Positions 9,648-20,055 of a stretch of DNA of 64,000 nucleotides are shown here, piece by piece (position 1 is the stretch's first letter; the number at the start of each line of letters is the position of its first letter). The notes under the pieces were generated by a model, which saw only the letters and a program-made list of their open reading frames with translations, did not search any database and was not told the DNA's origin. The DNA lies in the NCBI RefSeq assembly GCF_019048065.1, contig NZ_CP077291.1:4154001-4218000 (forward strand), written 5' to 3'. A program made the position numbers and the translations under genes. Source of the DNA: Citrobacter farmeri (GTDB lineage Bacteria; Pseudomonadota; Gammaproteobacteria; Enterobacterales; Enterobacteriaceae).

Positions 9648-11135
9648 TTACAATGTGACGCCACTTTTGAAGATAGCCAGTTCGCGGAAATCATTGCGTT
9701 CGTTGCAGGTCTGCTTGCCATTAGCAAAATCAACGATGGTATCCACGAACTCATCCAGCAGTTGTGGCATCGCTTTGCCGTGGATCAACTGACCAGCATC
9801 AAAGTCGATCCAGTGCTTTTTCTTCGCGGCCAGTTCGCTGTTAGTGGCGATTTTCACCGTCGGCACAAACCCGCCGTATGGGGTACCGCGACCGGTGCTG
9901 AATAACACCATATGACAACCCGCGCCTGCCAGCGCACTGGTGGCAACCGCATCATTACCCGGCGCGCTCAGCAGATTCAGCCCGTGGGTTTTCAGACGCT
10001 CGCCGTAGCGCAACACGTCAACCACCTGGCTGGAGCCCGCCTTCTGCGTGCAGCCCAGCGACTTATCTTCCAGCGTGGTGATCCCACCGGCTTTGTTACC
10101 CGGCGAGGGGTTCTCGTAAATCGGCTGGTTATGGGCAATAAAGTACTGCTTGAAGTCATTGACCATGGCGACCAGTTTGCCGAACGTCTCTTCGTCGCGA
10201 CAGTGGCTCATTAACAGTTGCTCGGCACCGAACATCTCCGGCACTTCAGTCAGAACGGTGGTACCGCCGTTGGCAATCATATAGTCAGAGAAGCGGCCAA
10301 GCATCGGGTTTGCGGTGATCCCGGAGAGCCCGTCAGAACCGCCACACTCCAGACCAAACTTCAGCTCGCTCAGTTTCCCCGGCTCGCGCTTGTCGTGACG
10401 CATCACATCGTAAAGCTGATGGAGGTGCTCAAGCCCGGCCTCCACTTCATCGTCCTGATGCTGACAAATCATAAAGTGCACACGTTCAGGATCGAAATCG
10501 CCCAGCGTTTCGCGGAAGGCATCCACCTGATTATTTTCACATCCCAGGCCAATCACCAGCACGGCACCCGCATTCGGATGACGGACCATGTTTTGCAGCA
10601 TAGTACGGGTATTGATGTGATCATCACCCAGTTGCGAGCAGCCGTAGGTGTGGCTGAACAGGAAGACACCGTCGGTGCCCTCCGCATCGTTAGTCTCTTT
10701 CAGGAAACGGTTCTGGATCTGGCGCGCAATCCCGTTGACGCAGCCCACGGTAGGCAGGATCCAGAGTTCGTTTCGTACCCCGACTTCCCCACTGGCGCGA
10801 CGATAAATCTGCACGTCGCGATCCGCTGGTTGGGCAGGAAGATCCTGAAAATCAGGTTGATAGCTATACTCATCCAAATCGCTCAGATTGGTGCGAGTAT
10901 TGTGGGCGTGAATATGTTCACCCGCCGCAATGTCCGCCAGCGCATGGCCGATAGGCTGGCCATACTTAATCACGTACGTTCCCTTCCTGATGTCACTTAA
11001 GGCAAATTTGTGTCCGCGAGTGACATCCTGGCGAAGCGTTACGGTGTGGTTATCCACTGTGACTTCCGTTCCCTGCGCCAAATCAGCCAGCGCGACCGCA
11101 ACGTTATCCTGTACATGGATTTTGATGTATTGCAT
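9648..11135 (-). CDS. uxaA: Altronate dehydratase
   Basis: UxaA dehydrates D-altronate to 2-keto-3-deoxy-D-gluconate in galacturonate breakdown and is iron-dependent in E. coli. The protein has 495 residues, as in E. coli. An N-terminal SAF-like domain (about residues 1-90, with GHKFALSDI) is joined to a large catalytic part. The catalytic part carries GLGCENNQVD, LECGGSDGLSGITANP and PSPGNKAGGITTLEDKSLGC, which are shared with galactarate dehydratase. It follows uxaC by 14 bases and is cotranscribed with it. GarD, a paralogue, is encoded in this same window. Confidence 0.97.
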   Translation of the reverse strand: MQYIKIHVQDNVAVALADLAQGTEVTVDNHTVTLRQDVTRGHKFALSDIRKGTYVIKYGQPIGHALADIAAGEHIHAHNTRTNLSDLDEYSYQPDFQDLPAQPADRDVQIYRRASGEVGVRNELWILPTVGCVNGIARQIQNRFLKETNDAEGTDGVFLFSHTYGCSQLGDDHINTRTMLQNMVRHPNAGAVLVIGLGCENNQVDAFRETLGDFDPERVHFMICQHQDDEVEAGLEHLHQLYDVMRHDKREPGKLSELKFGLECGGSDGLSGITANPMLGRFSDYMIANGGTTVLTEVPEMFGAEQLLMSHCRDEETFGKLVAMVNDFKQYFIAHNQPIYENPSPGNKAGGITTLEDKSLGCTQKAGSSQVVDVLRYGERLKTHGLNLLSAPGNDAVATSALAGAGCHMVLFSTGRGTPYGGFVPTVKIATNSELAAKKKHWIDFDAGQLIHGKAMPQLLDEFVDTIVDFANGKQTCNERNDFRELAIFKSGVTL

Positions 11136-11149
11136 ATCAACCCCGGACC

Positions 11150-12669
<1,520 letters not shown>

Positions 12670-12775
12670 AAATGCTGACAAATTATTTACCCTCAAAGAG
12701 GTAAACATCGCTCCAGACCGCGCCAGCCCTGGCGTCGCCAAATCGAAATAATGACCATGCTAAGATTCACACTTT

Positions 12776-12791
12776 TGTGATGGCACTCACC
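12776..12791. promoter_or_regulatory. CRP site of the uxaC-exuT intergenic region
   Basis: TGTGATGGCACTCACC matches TGTGA-N6-TCACA at nine of ten core bases. It lies five bases from an ExuR-like box (12796-12813) and upstream of exuT. The 470-base divergent region between uxaC and exuT holds these operator sites and no further gene that I can support. Confidence 0.7.
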
Positions 12792-12795
12792 TTTT

Positions 12796-12813
12796 AAAGT
12801 TGTATGACAAGTT
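12796..12813 (+). promoter_or_regulatory. ExuR-like operator ahead of exuT
   Basis: AAAGTTGTATGACAAGTT matches the ExuR palindrome AAATTGGTATACCAATTT at 13 of 18 positions by my count. It sits beside a CRP site and upstream of exuT, the arrangement expected for substrate induction combined with catabolite control. Confidence 0.55.
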
Positions 12814-13032
12814 ATCTTTCTGCCGTCGCGATACATAAGCAGACGGAATGCAAAATTACCGATGATTCATCATCGGATTAACCGGTACGGAAACCGAATT
12901 AGCAAAATTTATTTATGGCAACGTTCGGGCGAACCGGCTTTTAGTGGTTACCCCGTCGTAAACAGCATCCTCTGCCCCAGGCAGGAAGATGACCGCGATC
13001 CTTGCGGAAATAACAAAACGATGAGGTTTTAC

Positions 13033-14334
13033 ATGCGTAAAATTAAAGGGTTACGTTGGTACATGATTGCACTGGTGACGCTTGGCACCGTGCTGGGTTA
13101 CCTGACGCGTAACACTGTGGCGGCAGCTGCGCCAACTCTGATGGAAGAGTTGCACATCTCCACCCAACAGTACTCCTATATCATCGCAGCCTATTCTGCT
13201 GCTTACACTGTCATGCAACCTGTTGCCGGCTATGTGCTGGACATACTCGGTACCAAAATAGGCTACGCAATGTTTGCCGTGCTATGGGCCGTTTTCTGTG
13301 GCGCGACCGCGCTGGCAGGAAGCTGGGGTGGCCTGGCGCTGGCTCGTGGCGCGGTCGGTGCGGCAGAAGCCGCGATGATCCCGGCGGGTCTGAAAGCCAG
13401 TTCCGAATGGTTCCCGGCGAAAGAGCGCTCCATTGCGGTCGGCTACTTTAACGTCGGTTCCTCTATCGGTGCGATGATTGCCCCGCCGCTGGTTGTCTGG
13501 GCGATCGTGATGCACAGTTGGCAGATGGCCTTCATCATCTCTGGCGTCCTGAGCTTCGTCTGGGCAATGTCCTGGCTTGTCTTCTATAAGCACCCGCGTG
13601 ACCAGAAAAAACTGACGGACGAAGAACGCGACTACATTATTAATGGTCAGGAAGCACAGCACAAAAACAGCACCAAAAAGAAAATGTCACTCGTACAGAT
13701 CCTGCGTAACCGCCAGTTCTGGGGTATCGCTCTGCCACGCTTCCTTGCAGAGCCAGCCTGGGGGACATTTAACGCCTGGATCCCGCTGTTCATGTTCAAA
13801 GTCTATGGCTTTAACCTGAAAGAAATTGCAATGTTCGCCTGGATGCCGATGCTGTTTGCCGACCTGGGTTGCATCGTGGGCGGTTACCTGCCTCCGCTGT
13901 TCCAGCGCTGGTTCGGCGTCAACCTGATTGTCTCACGTAAAATGGTCGTCACACTGGGTGCCGTACTGATGATTGGCCCAGGGATGATCGGTCTGTTCAC
14001 CAGCCCGTACATCGCCATTATGCTGCTGTGTATTGGTGGTTTTGCTCACCAGGCGCTGTCCGGTGCGCTGATTACCCTCTCTTCTGACGTCTTTGGTCGT
14101 AACGAAGTGGCAACGGCGAACGGGCTGACCGGGATGTCCGCCTGGCTGGCAAGCACCTTGTTTGCCCTGGTGGTTGGTGCGCTGGCAGACACCATTGGCT
14201 TCAGCCCGCTGTTTGCAGTACTGGCCGTGTTCGACCTGTTGGGGGCGCTGGTTATCTGGACCGTGCTGCAAAACAAACCGGCCAGTGACGTCGACTCCGG
14301 CCCGCAGTTCGATAAACCGGCGGCGCAAAGTTAG
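13033..14334 (+). CDS. exuT: Hexuronate transporter (MFS)
   Basis: ExuT is a proton-linked major facilitator that imports galacturonate and glucuronate. I use the ATG giving MRKIKGLRWYMI, which makes 433 residues and aligns with E. coli ExuT. Another ATG lies 12 bases upstream, and the open frame extends further without support. The protein shows a twelve-helix MFS pattern with GYLTRNTVAAAAPTL after helix 1, a charged central loop (KHPRDQKKLTDEERDY) and the second six-helix bundle. It is divergent from uxaCA and followed by a terminator and exuR. Confidence 0.96.
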   Translation: MRKIKGLRWYMIALVTLGTVLGYLTRNTVAAAAPTLMEELHISTQQYSYIIAAYSAAYTVMQPVAGYVLDILGTKIGYAMFAVLWAVFCGATALAGSWGGLALARGAVGAAEAAMIPAGLKASSEWFPAKERSIAVGYFNVGSSIGAMIAPPLVVWAIVMHSWQMAFIISGVLSFVWAMSWLVFYKHPRDQKKLTDEERDYIINGQEAQHKNSTKKKMSLVQILRNRQFWGIALPRFLAEPAWGTFNAWIPLFMFKVYGFNLKEIAMFAWMPMLFADLGCIVGGYLPPLFQRWFGVNLIVSRKMVVTLGAVLMIGPGMIGLFTSPYIAIMLLCIGGFAHQALSGALITLSSDVFGRNEVATANGLTGMSAWLASTLFALVVGALADTIGFSPLFAVLAVFDLLGALVIWTVLQNKPASDVDSGPQFDKPAAQS

Positions 14335-14365
14335 CCTGCCGACGGATATCGCCTAAGCAAACCAG

Positions 14366-14396
14366 GCCGCCTGCAGGCACTCGCAGGCGGCTTTTT
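14366..14396 (+). terminator. exuT terminator
   Basis: A 9-bp GCCGCCTGC/GCAGGCGGC stem with an 8-base loop is followed by TTTTT, 31 bases after the exuT stop. It is a canonical intrinsic terminator. Confidence 0.9.
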
Positions 14397-14424
14397 CGTT
14401 TCTGCGTGTAGAGCCAACCTCGTG

Positions 14425-14442
14425 AAAGTGGTATAACAAATA
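14425..14442 (+). promoter_or_regulatory. ExuR autoregulatory operator
   Basis: AAAGTGGTATAACAAATA matches the ExuR palindrome AAATTGGTATACCAATTT at about 14 of 18 positions, the best of the three boxes seen. It lies 29 bases before the exuR start, which implies autorepression. Confidence 0.65.
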
Positions 14443-14471
14443 CAGTCTGCCGTATCATGCCTGGAGTGCAT

Positions 14472-15248
14472 ATGGAAATCACTGAACCACGACGTTTATA
14501 TCAACAACTTGCTGCTGATCTAAAAGAGCGCATCGAACAGGGCGTTTACCTGGTGGGCGACAAATTGCCTGCAGAGCGTTTTATTGCCGATGAAAAAAAT
14601 GTCAGCCGTACCGTGGTTCGTGAAGCCATCATCATGCTGGAAGTCGAAGGATTTGTTGAGGTCCGTAAAGGTTCCGGCATTCATGTGATTTCCAATCAGC
14701 CGCGCCACCAGCAGGCTACTGACGAGTCGCTGGAATTTGCCAACTACGGGCCTTTTGAATTGCTCCAGGCGCGCCAGCTTATCGAAAGCAATATTGCGGA
14801 ATTTGCCGCCACCCAGGTCACCAAACAGGACATCATGAAACTGATGGAGATCCAGGAACAGGCGCGCAATGAAAAATGTTTCCGTGATTCCGAATGGGAT
14901 CTGCAATTCCACATTCAGGTGGCGTTAGCCACGCAGAACTCCGCGCTGGCCGCTATCGTGGAAAAAATGTGGACTCAGCGCAGTCACAACCCGTACTGGA
15001 AGAAACTGCACGAACACATTGATTCGCGCACCGTGGATAACTGGTGTGACGATCACGATCAAATCCTTAAAGCGCTGATCCGCAAAGACCCGCATGCGGC
15101 AAAACTGGCGATGTGGCAGCATCTCGAGAATACAAAAATCATGCTGTTCAATGAAACCAGCGACGATTTTGAATTTAATGCTGACCGTTACCTGTTTGCC
15201 GAAAATCCGGTGGTTCATCTCGATACGGCGGCTAACGCAACAAAATAA
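14472..15248 (+). CDS. exuR: ExuR, GntR-family repressor of hexuronate genes
   Basis: ExuR represses exuT, uxaCA and its own gene and is released by hexuronate metabolites. The ATG giving [12 protein letters not shown] makes 258 residues, as in E. coli; an ATG five codons upstream is less likely. Residues 1-75 form the winged helix of the GntR family ([20 protein letters not shown]). The rest is the all-helical FadR-type effector domain (FCD), containing [14 protein letters not shown] and the metal or ligand histidines around [11 protein letters not shown]. An ExuR-like box lies just upstream. Confidence 0.96.
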   Translation: MEITEPRRLYQQLAADLKERIEQGVYLVGDKLPAERFIADEKNVSRTVVREAIIMLEVEGFVEVRKGSGIHVISNQPRHQQATDESLEFANYGPFELLQARQLIESNIAEFAATQVTKQDIMKLMEIQEQARNEKCFRDSEWDLQFHIQVALATQNSALAAIVEKMWTQRSHNPYWKKLHEHIDSRTVDNWCDDHDQILKALIRKDPHAAKLAMWQHLENTKIMLFNETSDDFEFNADRYLFAENPVVHLDTAANATK

Positions 15249-15586
15249 AATTTATTGATTCGACAGGCGCGCCGCTGCGCCTGTCAGTAAGCGAAAGGTA
15301 TAAAGTGTCAGCCTGTGTAAATCCTCTCGCCACCCTCTCCTGCGATCAGCAAAATCACACTTCACGGACGTGTAATTTCTATAACGGACTACGTTGACCT
15401 TTGTTACAATTAGATGCAATTCGAATTTATGTTTGTTAGTGCTTGCTTACTTTATAACTTTTAACAGGGAATAGTTCAGGCCGCGGCTTTGCGCCGTCCG
15501 CACACCATGCAAAACATTAACAATGATGCGGCGTAGCAAACTTCTGAACCCGGCGTGACGTTAACCAATTCGACCTGGAATACTGA
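15249..15586. other. Intergenic region exuR-yqjA
   Basis: The 338-base gap has a 9-bp hairpin (GACAGGCGC/GCGCCTGTC, 15262-15285) after exuR. The remainder must hold the yqjA promoter. A TTGACC at about 15393 is a possible -35, but I cannot fix the -10. The tail before yqjA is GC-rich. I see no small ORF worth reporting and no complete two-half CpxR box. Confidence 0.5.
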
Positions 15587-16249
15587 ATGGAACTTTTGAC
15601 TCAATTACTGCATGCCCTGTGGGCGCAGGATTTTGAAACACTGGCCAATCCTTCCATGATTGGCATGCTGTATTTTGTTTTATTTATGATTCTGTTTCTG
15701 GAGAACGGGTTGCTGCCAGCCGCCTTTTTGCCTGGTGACAGCTTGCTGGTTTTAGTGGGGGTGCTGATTGCTAAAGGCGCAATGGGCTTTCCGCAAACCA
15801 TTCTGTTACTGACCGTGGCGGCAAGCCTCGGTTGCTGGTTGAGTTATATTCAGGGTCGATGGCTGGGCAATACCCGCATCGTACAAAACTGGTTATCGCA
15901 CCTGCCCGCCCACTATCACCAACGCGCCCACCATTTGTTCCATAAACATGGCCTTTCCGCCCTGCTTATTGGCCGTTTTATCGCGTTTGTTCGTACCTTG
16001 CTGCCGACTATCGCTGGCTTATCCGGCCTGAATAATGCCCGCTTCCAATTTTTCAACTGGATGAGCGGGTTGCTGTGGGTGCTGATTTTGACCAGCCTGG
16101 GTTATTTGTTGGGGAAAACGCCGGTATTTCTGAAGTATGAAGATCAGTTGATGTCTTGCCTGATGCTGTTACCCGTTGTGCTGCTGGTGTTTGGCCTGGG
16201 CGGTTCACTGGTCGTCCTGTGGAAAAAGAAATACGGGAATCGAGGGTAA
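15587..16249 (+). CDS. yqjA: YqjA, DedA-family membrane protein
   Basis: YqjA is an inner-membrane DedA protein needed, redundantly with YghB, for normal cell division, envelope integrity and growth at alkaline pH in E. coli. It has 220 residues, the E. coli length. Family motifs are visible: [12 protein letters not shown] near residue 46 and [19 protein letters not shown] near residue 128. These hold the membrane-embedded acidic and arginine residues thought to serve proton-dependent transport. Its stop is three bases before mzrA, so the two genes form one operon, known in E. coli to respond to CpxR. Confidence 0.95.
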   Translation: MELLTQLLHALWAQDFETLANPSMIGMLYFVLFMILFLENGLLPAAFLPGDSLLVLVGVLIAKGAMGFPQTILLLTVAASLGCWLSYIQGRWLGNTRIVQNWLSHLPAHYHQRAHHLFHKHGLSALLIGRFIAFVRTLLPTIAGLSGLNNARFQFFNWMSGLLWVLILTSLGYLLGKTPVFLKYEDQLMSCLMLLPVVLLVFGLGGSLVVLWKKKYGNRG

Positions 16250-16252
16250 GGA

Positions 16253-16636
16253 ATGCTGAAACCGCGCATAACGCTTAAACAACTGGCCTGGAGTACCGCC
16301 TTTCTGCTGGCGCTAAGCGCCATGCTGTTAGCCTGGTCAGCGGTTCGTCAGCAGGAATCGACGCTGGCGATCCGAGCCATCCACCAGGGGGCAAGCATGC
16401 CGGACGGTTTCTCGATCTGGCATCACCTCGACGCTAACGGTATTCGTTTTAAAAGCATTACTCCGAAGAATGACACTCTGCTCATCACTTTCGATTCCAG
16501 CGCCCAAAGTGCCGCAGCCAAAGCGGTACTCGACAAAACGCTGCCGCACGGTTACATCATTGCCCAACAGGATGATAACAATCAGGCCGTCCAGTGGTTG
16601 TCACGTTTACGTGATACTTCACATCGGGTAGGGTAA
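16253..16636 (+). CDS. mzrA: MzrA, modulator of EnvZ/OmpR
   Basis: MzrA is a small inner-membrane protein that contacts EnvZ and links Cpx signalling to OmpR-controlled porins in E. coli. It has 127 residues, as there. One N-terminal membrane segment (LAWSTAFLLALSAMLLAWSA) is followed by a periplasmic domain of about 95 residues. The start lies three bases after yqjA, preceded by a GGGTAAGGA ribosome binding site that overlaps the yqjA stop. I see nothing unusual. Confidence 0.94.
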   Translation: MLKPRITLKQLAWSTAFLLALSAMLLAWSAVRQQESTLAIRAIHQGASMPDGFSIWHHLDANGIRFKSITPKNDTLLITFDSSAQSAAAKAVLDKTLPHGYIIAQQDDNNQAVQWLSRLRDTSHRVG

Positions 16637-16784
16637 TCTCCAGGAATCCGAATCATATCACCCACTTTGGTGATTTCAGCGATTAATGTCTATGATTAAT
16701 GAGTCGATGGGTTAACCCTGTCGCTTTATCACTGGATCATCGTTCCTGAATTCATGGGAACGAGTCACAATGGAAGGTTCAAGA

Positions 16785-17153
16785 ATGAAATACCGCATCG
16801 CTTTCGCAGTTTCCCTTTTCGCTCTCAGTGCCGGCAGCTATGCCAACACCCTCTGTCAGGAGAAAGAGCAGGATATTCAACGGGAAATCAGCTACGCCGA
16901 AAAGCACAATAACCAAAACCGTATCAATGGGTTGAAAAAAGCGCTCAGCGAAGTCAGGGCCCACTGTACTGACAGCAAGCTGCGTGCCGATCATCAGGAA
17001 AAAATTGCTGAACAGAAAGAAGAGATCGCCGAGCGTCAGCGCGATCTCGCTGAAGCGAAGCAAAAAGGCGATGCGGACAAAATTGCCAAACGCGAGCGCA
17101 AGCTGGCTGAAGCCCGGGCTGAACTGAAAGAGCTTGAGGCTCGCGACTACTAA
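16785..17153 (+). CDS. yqjC: YqjC, DUF1090 periplasmic protein
   Basis: YqjC is a small exported protein of unknown function. The start is the ATG giving MKYRIAFAVSLF, which has a GGAAGG ribosome binding site and yields 122 residues like E. coli. An ATG five codons upstream lies over that site. A signal peptide runs to about residue 20 (SAGSYA then NTLC). The mature part is almost entirely charged helix, with repeated KxxE/ExxK spacing from residue 60 to the end, so a coiled coil is likely. It starts the yqjCDEK operon, known as stationary-phase induced in E. coli. Confidence 0.93.
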   Translation: MKYRIAFAVSLFALSAGSYANTLCQEKEQDIQREISYAEKHNNQNRINGLKKALSEVRAHCTDSKLRADHQEKIAEQKEEIAERQRDLAEAKQKGDADKIAKRERKLAEARAELKELEARDY

Positions 17154-17186
17154 GCATCAGTACCACTTACTCACCTGGAGAAAACT

Positions 17187-17492
17187 ATGTCGAAAGAAAA
17201 CACATCGGAACATCTGCGCGCTGAGTTGAAATCCCTGGCCGATACGCTGGAAGAGGTGCTGAACTCCTCTGGTGATAAATCGAAGGAAGAGTTGAGTAAG
17301 ATCCGCAGCAAAGCCGAGCGTGCGCTGAAAGAGAGCCGCTATCGCCTCGGTGAAACGGGCGATGCCATTGCTAAGCAGACACGTGAAGCCGCTGCGCGTG
17401 CTGACGACTATGTGCGCGAAAATCCGTGGACCGGCGTCGGGATTGGTGCAGCGGTAGGCGTTGTGCTGGGCGTCCTGCTGTCGCGTCGTTAA
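17187..17492 (+). CDS. yqjD: YqjD, membrane-anchored ribosome-binding protein
   Basis: YqjD belongs to the ElaB/YgaM/YqjD (DUF883) family. In E. coli it tethers ribosomes to the inner membrane in stationary phase. It has 101 residues, the E. coli length. An N-terminal amphipathic helical region is followed by the family signature YVRENPWTGVGIGAAVG and a single C-terminal membrane anchor ending in LSRR. Its stop codon overlaps the preceding in-frame ATG candidate of yqjE, so translation of the two is coupled. Confidence 0.95.
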   Translation: MSKENTSEHLRAELKSLADTLEEVLNSSGDKSKEELSKIRSKAERALKESRYRLGETGDAIAKQTREAAARADDYVRENPWTGVGIGAAVGVVLGVLLSRR

Positions 17493-17494
17493 TG

Positions 17495-17899
17495 ATGGCG
17501 GATCCTCATCACGCACAAGGGCCCGGGAAAAGCGTTCTGGGAATCGGGCAGCGGATTGTCACTATCCTCGTTGAGATGGTGGAAACCCGGTTGCGTCTGG
17601 CCGTGGTCGAGCTGGAAGAAGAAAAGGCGAACCTTTTTCAGCTTCTGCTGATGCTGGGACTCACCATGCTCTTTGCTGCATTTGGTTTGATGAGCCTGAT
17701 GGTGTTAATCATCTGGGCCGTTGACCCGCAGTATCGGCTCAATGCGATGATCGCTACCACGGTCGTTTTGCTGGCTCTGGCACTTATTGGCGGGATATGG
17801 ACGCTGCGCAAAGCGCGGCGCTCCACATTGTTACGTCATACCCGCCATGAACTGGCAAATGACCGGCAATTGCTCGAGGAGGAGAGTCGTGAGCGGTAA
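17495..17899 (+). CDS. yqjE: YqjE, DUF1469 holin-superfamily membrane protein
   Basis: YqjE is a two-span membrane protein of the phage holin superfamily III type and has no established role. I choose the second of two adjacent ATGs, giving MADPHHAQGPGKS and 134 residues as in E. coli; the first would add one methionine. Two hydrophobic helices (FQLLLMLGLTMLFAAFGLMS and a later VVLLALALIGGIWTL) are separated by a short loop. A charged tail ends in LLEEESRER. It is the third gene of yqjCDEK and overlaps yqjK by 11 bases. Confidence 0.93.
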   Translation: MADPHHAQGPGKSVLGIGQRIVTILVEMVETRLRLAVVELEEEKANLFQLLLMLGLTMLFAAFGLMSLMVLIIWAVDPQYRLNAMIATTVVLLALALIGGIWTLRKARRSTLLRHTRHELANDRQLLEEESRER

Positions 17900-18182
17900 A
17901 GTCGAACGTGCACAACGTAAGGCCCGACTGCTTCGTGAGATCCAACAGCAACGGCTGGATCTTTCAGCCAGTCGTCGTGACTGGCTGGAAGCCACGGGCG
18001 CTTACGATCGTGGCTGGAACACGCTGCTCAGCTTGCGCTCATGGGCGCTGGTCGGCAGCAGCGTGATGGCGGTCTGGACAATTCGCCACCCTAACCTGCT
18101 CGTGCGCTGGGCAAGGCGTGGGGTCGGCCTCTGGAGCGCGTGGCGGCTGATCAAAAAGACGTTGCGCTCGCCTGTCGCCTGA
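17889..18182 (+). CDS. yqjK: YqjK, small basic membrane-associated protein
   Basis: YqjK is a 97-residue protein of unknown function starting with GTG inside the end of yqjE; the AGGAGGAGA just upstream is its ribosome binding site. The N-terminal half is a basic helix (VERAQRKARLLREIQQQRLD). A hydrophobic stretch follows, WALVGSSVMAVWTIRHPNLL, and the C-terminus is short and basic. It aligns with E. coli YqjK along its length except for the last few residues. It is the last gene of yqjCDEK and is followed by a BIME. Confidence 0.88.
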   Translation: MSGKVERAQRKARLLREIQQQRLDLSASRRDWLEATGAYDRGWNTLLSLRSWALVGSSVMAVWTIRHPNLLVRWARRGVGLWSAWRLIKKTLRSPVA

Positions 18183-18303
18183 TGGCGCTTCGCTTATCAG
18201 GCCTACGCACTCGACCTCCTCCTACTTCGCCTGATGGCGCTTCTCTTATCCGACTCTCGCACTCAATATGTAGGCCGGATAAGGCGTAGCCGCCATCCGG
18301 CAA
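18183..18303. repeat. BIME between yqjK and yqjF
   Basis: Three imperfect REP-type units are present: two with GATGGCGCTTC...TTATC and one with GTAGGCCGGATAAGGCG...GCCGCCATCCGG. They are arranged in opposite orientations. Such clusters mark intergenic ends in E. coli-like genomes. The remaining 180 bases up to yqjF are AT-rich and hold its promoter region. Confidence 0.85.
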
Positions 18304-18480
18304 CTGCAATATCGCGCCACTACAAAATCAAAATTTTTGAAAAATATTGACAGTTTTCCTTGCTAACAATTCTCATTCTGCACGCTTATGATTCTCTCCA
18401 TCGACAGCAATGACGCGGAACCTCGCGAAATTGCGCTAAAAAACAAAATCAGTAGTCTGTGTGGTTTCCTGGAGAGAAGA

Positions 18481-18873
18481 ATGAAAAAATTAGAAGATGT
18501 TGGTGTACTGGTAGCGCGTATTCTGATGCCAATCCTGTTTATTACCGCAGGTTGGGGAAAAATCACTGGTTACGCAGGCACCCAACAGTATATGGAAGCG
18601 ATGGGCGTTCCGGGATTCCTGCTGCCACTGACCATTTTGCTTGAGTTTGGCGGCGGTCTGGCGATTCTGTTCGGTTTCCTGACCCGTACCACCGCGCTGT
18701 TTACCGCAGGCTTCACGCTGCTGACCGCGTTTATCTTCCACAGTAACTTTGCTGAAGGTGTTAACTCACTGATGTTCATGAAAAACCTGACCATTGCTGG
18801 CGGCTTCCTGCTGCTGGGTATCACCGGTCCGGGCGCATTCAGCATCGACCGCGTACTGAACAAAAAGTGGTAA
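18481..18873 (+). CDS. yqjF: YqjF, DoxX-family inner-membrane protein
   Basis: YqjF is a 130-residue DoxX-family membrane protein with four hydrophobic helices, as in E. coli. The ATG giving MKKLEDVGVLVAR has a GGAGAGAAG ribosome binding site, and the longer open frame upstream lacks support. The motif FITAGWGKITGY is typical of the family. In E. coli yqjF responds to aromatic breakdown products such as those of 2,4-dinitrotoluene through YhaJ, whose gene is also in this window. The enzymatic role is unknown. A terminator follows. Confidence 0.93.
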   Translation: MKKLEDVGVLVARILMPILFITAGWGKITGYAGTQQYMEAMGVPGFLLPLTILLEFGGGLAILFGFLTRTTALFTAGFTLLTAFIFHSNFAEGVNSLMFMKNLTIAGGFLLLGITGPGAFSIDRVLNKKW

Positions 18874-18895
18874 GCACTCTATAATGAATGAAAAG

Positions 18896-18921
18896 AACGA
18901 GGGGATTTTCTCCTCGTTTTT
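18896..18921 (+). terminator. yqjF terminator
   Basis: A 7-bp AACGAGG/CCTCGTT stem is followed by a T-run, 22 bases after the yqjF stop. It is a likely intrinsic terminator, overlapping the region just before yqjG. Confidence 0.8.
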
Positions 18922-18942
18922 GCTATCTGAGGGAAAGAAATC

Positions 18943-19932
18943 ATGGGACAACTGATCGACGGCGTCTGGCATGACACCTGGTATGACACCAAATCTACCG
19001 GGGGAAAATTTCAACGTTCTGTATCGGCATTCCGTAACTGGCTCACTGCGGATGGCACACCCGGCCCTTCTGGTGAGGGGGGTTTTGCGGCAGAAAAAGA
19101 CCGCTATCACCTGTATGTTTCACTCGCCTGTCCGTGGGCGCATCGGACGTTAATTCTGCGTAAGCTCAAGGGACTGGAGCCGTTTATCTCCGTCTCGGTT
19201 GTGCATCCATTGATGCTGGAAAATGGCTGGACCTTTGACGATGATTTCCCGGCGGCCACGGGTGATACCTTATATCAGCACGACTTTCTGTATCAGCTTT
19301 ACCTGCACGCCGATCCCCATTACAGCGGTCGCGTCACCGTTCCAGTCTTGTGGGATAAAAAGAACCATACGATTGTCAGCAATGAATCCGCTGAAATCAT
19401 CCGCATGTTCAATACGGCGTTTGATGCGCTGGGTGCAAAAGCCGGGGACTACTATCCCCCTGAGCTACGCAATAAGATCGACGAACTGAACAGCTGGATT
19501 TATGACAACGTTAACAATGGCGTTTATAAAGCAGGCTTTGCCACCAGTCAGCAAGCCTATGATGATGCCGTAGAAAACGTCTTTACCGCGCTGGCGCGAC
19601 TGGAGCAGATCCTCGGTCAGCATCGCTATCTGACGGGCAACCGCCTGACCGAGGCGGATATTCGTTTATGGACAACGCTCGTCCGCTTTGATCCGGTGTA
19701 TGTCACACATTTCAAATGCGACAAGCATCGCATCAGCGACTATCTCAACCTGTATGGTTTCCTGCGTGATATTTATCAGCTGCCGGGCATCGCGGAAACG
19801 GTCAACTTTGAGCATATTCGCAACCACTATTTCCGCAGCCATAAGACCATTAATCCGACGGGCATTATTTCCATTGGTCCGTGGCAGGATCTCGACGAAC
19901 CCCACGGGCGTGACAGCCGTTTCGCTGAATGA
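18943..19932 (+). CDS. yqjG: Glutathionyl-hydroquinone reductase
   Basis: YqjG is a Xi-class glutathione transferase that removes glutathione from glutathionyl-hydroquinones. It has 329 residues, one more than E. coli YqjG. The catalytic cysteine is C63 in SLACPWAHRTLI. The thioredoxin-like domain continues to about residue 150 with VPVLWDKK and NESAEI. The rest is the helical GST domain (LTEADIRLWTTLVRFDPVY). The GAGGGAAAGAAATC before the ATG serves as ribosome binding site. It shares with yqjF a link to aromatic or quinone stress. A hairpin terminator follows. Confidence 0.95.
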   Translation: MGQLIDGVWHDTWYDTKSTGGKFQRSVSAFRNWLTADGTPGPSGEGGFAAEKDRYHLYVSLACPWAHRTLILRKLKGLEPFISVSVVHPLMLENGWTFDDDFPAATGDTLYQHDFLYQLYLHADPHYSGRVTVPVLWDKKNHTIVSNESAEIIRMFNTAFDALGAKAGDYYPPELRNKIDELNSWIYDNVNNGVYKAGFATSQQAYDDAVENVFTALARLEQILGQHRYLTGNRLTEADIRLWTTLVRFDPVYVTHFKCDKHRISDYLNLYGFLRDIYQLPGIAETVNFEHIRNHYFRSHKTINPTGIISIGPWQDLDEPHGRDSRFAE

Positions 19933-19936
19933 ATCC

Positions 19937-19960
19937 AGGCACCCTTCAGGGTGCCTTATT
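19937..19960 (+). terminator. yqjG terminator
   Basis: AGGCACCC-TTCA-GGGTGCCT forms a perfect 8-bp stem five bases after the stop and is followed by TATT. The U-tract is short, so its efficiency is uncertain. Confidence 0.75.
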
Positions 19961-20055
19961 AATTCCCCATTCAAATATTTACCACCTAATCATTCGCAAC
20001 TATTCTTATTTTGATTGCTTCTAAAACAAGTGATTGTCATAAGGTTGAGACGAAA

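Noticed and set aside
10218..11000. 260-codon open frame opposite uxaA
   Set aside because: uxaA is a clear full-length gene; the antisense peptide has no recognisable domain.
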